Program-made: the position numbers and the translations under genes
In this document: piece after piece, positions 61,988 through 64,000 of the stretch
How positions within the stretch are numbered: position 1 is the stretch's first letter
Layout of the letters: every line of letters starts with the position of its first letter
Notes under the pieces: generated by a model
The model's input: the letters and a program-made list of their open reading frames with translations, nothing else
Databases searched by the model: none
Told to the model about the DNA's origin: nothing
NCBI GenBank assembly: GCA_003993805.1
Contig: RSEF01000003.1
Coordinates: forward strand, 103,651,996 to 103,715,995
Source: Himantopus leucocephalus
Lineage: Eukaryota > Chordata > Aves > Charadriiformes > Recurvirostridae
Direction of reading: 5' to 3'
Length of the DNA stretch: 64,000 nt

Positions 61988-62569
61988 GAAGNCTTCTCCT
62001 GGTGGGGAGAGACTATAAAAATAAACTGCTCAGAACAGATGTTCAAAGGCTGACAACCATGTTTTTCACTGCACTGGAAAACACACAAATATTTTACTGC
62101 TGAGCCCAGCATAACAAAGAAAACAAGAAGAAGGGAAGAGAATTCTTGCCACTTACCTTTTTTCTGTTTGGCAACTGAAATTATGTCATTACAAAGCTAT
62201 AAGAGCATGACAATCATTATGACAAATGTTCTAAATATGACTAATGTTATCATCCAGATTATGAAAAAACTTATTCTCAGAGTATTAGTGTTAAGGGCAA
62301 AAAGCACAACAGGATCTGCCATTCTGTGTATAACAACCCATAAAACCTCATTCAGTAATTTCCATGTCCACTGCCAGCTATATGCAACTTGAATTAGCAT
62401 GCATATTTGGACATGTGCCATCTTACTTGACAACATGAAGAAAGAAAAAATCTACACGTCCACTGGCAATCTGCCCTGATAGTTAAGCACATTCTTGATT
62501 TAAAAATATGCACATTATTTTCAGCCTAAATTGCTCTACCTTTGATTTTCATCTGTTGAGAGTACATTT
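61667..62569. other. Non-coding DNA with poly-A run
   Basis: No recognised gene. Contains the 36-base A-run (61949-61984) and a single N at 61992. Overlapping frames on both strands at 62168-62436 match nothing. Confidence 0.5.
61949..61984. repeat. (A)36 mononucleotide run
   Basis: Thirty-six uninterrupted A, followed by TGGGAAG and an N at 61992. CR1 does not make poly-A tails, so this is either a simple repeat or the tail of an unrecognised retrocopy. The exact length is doubtful in any assembly. Confidence 0.9.
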
Positions 62570-62758
62570 TACTGCCTGTGTCTGCAGGGTCAAAGTCTTC
62601 TACTAATAGACAACCTATCCTTGTGTAGGCTCTTCATATTTGTAATTAAGTTGCCTCTTAAATACCTCTTGAGCAAGCTAAATACATGGAGGGTTTTTTA
62701 CTATAGAATATATTTTCTGGTACTCAAATCATTTTTGTAGGTCTTTTCTTGAAAACAC
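62570..62758 (-). mobile_element. Ancient CR1/L3-like LINE fragment, minus strand
   Basis: 'gtaattaagttgcctcttaaatacctcttgagcaagctaaatac' followed by 'tcaaatcatttttgtaggtcttttcttgaa' is the reverse complement of the region just upstream of that kept at 22590-22980 in the same old family. Both copies are minus-strand and highly diverged. It adjoins the younger CR1 at 62792, which may have inserted into it. Confidence 0.6.
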
Positions 62759-62791
62759 ATATTGTTTCTTTTTCACCATATTTTCTTTCCA

Positions 62792-62870
62792 GCAACAAAA
62801 TGAAAGAAGGATTTAACAGGGAAGTGATCATCCCCCTGGACTCTGCACTGGTAAGGCCCCACCTTGAGTA
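62792..62870 (+). mobile_element. Rearranged CR1, segment 1 (direct)
   Basis: Plus-strand CR1 ORF2: '[18 protein letters not shown]' (family [18 protein letters not shown]). It stops exactly where the next segment continues in the opposite orientation. Left end is approximate. Confidence 0.8.
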
Positions 62871-63170
62871 CCTCCCCTGGTGCAACTTGAGGCCATTTCC
62901 TCTTGTCCTATCACTTGCTACTTCAGAGAAGAGAGCAACCCCCACCTCCTTACAACCTCCTTTCAGGTAACTGTAGAGAGCGATAAGGTCTCCCCTCAGC
63001 CTCCTCTTCTCCAGGCTAAACAACCCTAGTTCCCTCAGCTGCTTCCTATAGGACTTGTGCTCTAGACTCCTCACCAGCTTTGTTGCCCTTCTCTGGACAC
63101 GATCCAGCACCTCAATGTCTTTCTTGTAATAAGGGGCCCAAAACTGAACACAGTGTTCGAGGTGCGGCCT
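62871..63170 (-). mobile_element. Rearranged CR1, segment 2 (inverted)
   Basis: Read on the minus strand from 63170, this segment continues the CR1 ORF2 from the point where segment 1 stops: PHLEHCVQF, then [29 protein letters not shown], and [14 protein letters not shown] at the left end. The 17 bases at 63153-63169 (minus) repeat those at 62855-62871 (plus) with about four differences. The 128-codon minus frame at 62724-63110 is the in-frame part of this segment. Confidence 0.88.
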
Positions 63171-63182
63171 ATGATTCTATGA
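63171..63182 (+). mobile_element. Rearranged CR1, segment 3 (direct 3' tail)
   Basis: ATGATTCTATGA is the plus-strand CR1 terminal repeat, joined directly to the inverted segment with no 3' UTR between. So direct, inverted and direct pieces are adjacent. Confidence 0.75.
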
Positions 63183-64000
63183 CCATGTCACATGTAAGCT
63201 ACCAAAGACATCATGGAGTTAAACAGTAACTCAGCAGGCATAAAAACAACTATGGAGCCACAGTCAGATGGATAAGATAGATCTAGTATTTCTCGACGTT
63301 AGCGGGAACATTTCCATTGGCTTCAGTGAGTGCAGAATTGCCCGAAAACAATAGATTTTTTGTGGTTGTTTTTACATTTCAACAAGCTGGATTTAAATTC
63401 ATTAACATTCCAAATGAGATCAATAATGAATAGTTCAGTAATAATTACCAGGACTCTACAGAAAACTCTATAAATTATGTCATGAGCTACACACTGCATG
63501 TGCCAATTTTCCATAAACAAGGGATTCATTCACCCTCTGTTTTCTAACAATAAGCACGTTTGGTAATTGTGACTAGGAGTATACGTTGCTCATCCGAATT
63601 TAAAACTGTGCTCATTTATTCCCCTGCTAAAATTGTCCTTGCGTTCCGATACCAGGTCTGTAAGAAACAGATTCAGCTGAGGTTTCCTCTAAGGCAAAGA
63701 GGTTCCCTTGAACCTCATGACCTAGATCTGAGTTTGAGCTGAAAATTCATCTGTTCTAATAAATTTGCCAAGGCTAAGTGTGATCTACCAATAGCTAATT
63801 CAGATGACTGCAAGAAAACTGGGCTGCCTGCCATAACAATTTTGTTGCACATCTCACATGGCTGTAGTGTTTATCCTAAGGTTCAAGCCCCTAGAGTAAA
63901 GTGACTATCTGAAAATCTCCTTTATTTATTTAAAAATAAATAAATTATTTGACTTCCTGGTCATGGACAGTGTCTGAAATCCTGAGGGTAGAGAAGGTCA
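63183..64000. other. AT-rich non-coding DNA
   Basis: No recognised content to the window end. A TTTA/AAATA run at about 63920-63946 is low complexity. Confidence 0.55.

Overview
The window is eukaryotic and almost certainly avian. The diagnostic evidence is repeat content: several CR1 LINE fragments ending in the CR1-specific ATTCTATGATTCTATGA-type 3' repeat, and two long terminal repeats of types I recognise from bird genomes (probably Neoaves; species not determinable). Overall composition is AT-rich. I see no protein-coding gene, tRNA, rRNA or CRISPR that I can support. Apart from reverse-transcriptase fragments inside CR1, the open frames are short, lie on both strands and match nothing I recognise. 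The window is best read as intergenic or deep intronic DNA of a gene-poor region. Layout: 1-43 is the tail of a CR1. About 44-4800 is single-copy-looking DNA with one possible promoter-like cluster near 842-880. 4805-5951 is a ~1.15-kb ERV-type LTR. 5957-10103 is plain DNA. 10104-10750 is a 5'-truncated CR1 that runs into a 100-N gap (10751-10850), followed by a GGGGA microsatellite. 13478-14058 is a solo LTR with an exact 5-bp target duplication. 14064-22590 and 22980-30400 are plain DNA around an old CR1-lineage fragment (22590-22980). 30408-31085 is a CR1 complete to its 3' end, and 36194-36321 is a short CR1 tail. From 36.3 to 50 kb there is little but a 40-bp ATT microsatellite and small CR1 tails, the last running into the second gap (50088-50187). 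51847-52170 holds two diverged ~160-bp tandem copies. 54840-55107 is a 133-bp tandem duplication interrupted by a single N. The right end is dense in retroelements: a degenerate but long ancient CR1-lineage element (about 57545-60400), an L2 fragment (about 60600-60840), a CR1 on the minus strand (61091-61630), an old minus-strand fragment (62570-62758) and a rearranged direct/inverted/direct CR1 (62792-63182). No genes cooperate here. The history is one of layered retroelement decay: ancient CR1-lineage and L2 remnants, then avian CR1 copies, then ERV LTRs. All four runs of undetermined bases lie in or beside repeats. I found no convincing undescribed functional system; the items most worth checking are the rearranged CR1, the tandem duplication at an N, the long fossil LINE and the palindromic E-box/TATA cluster.
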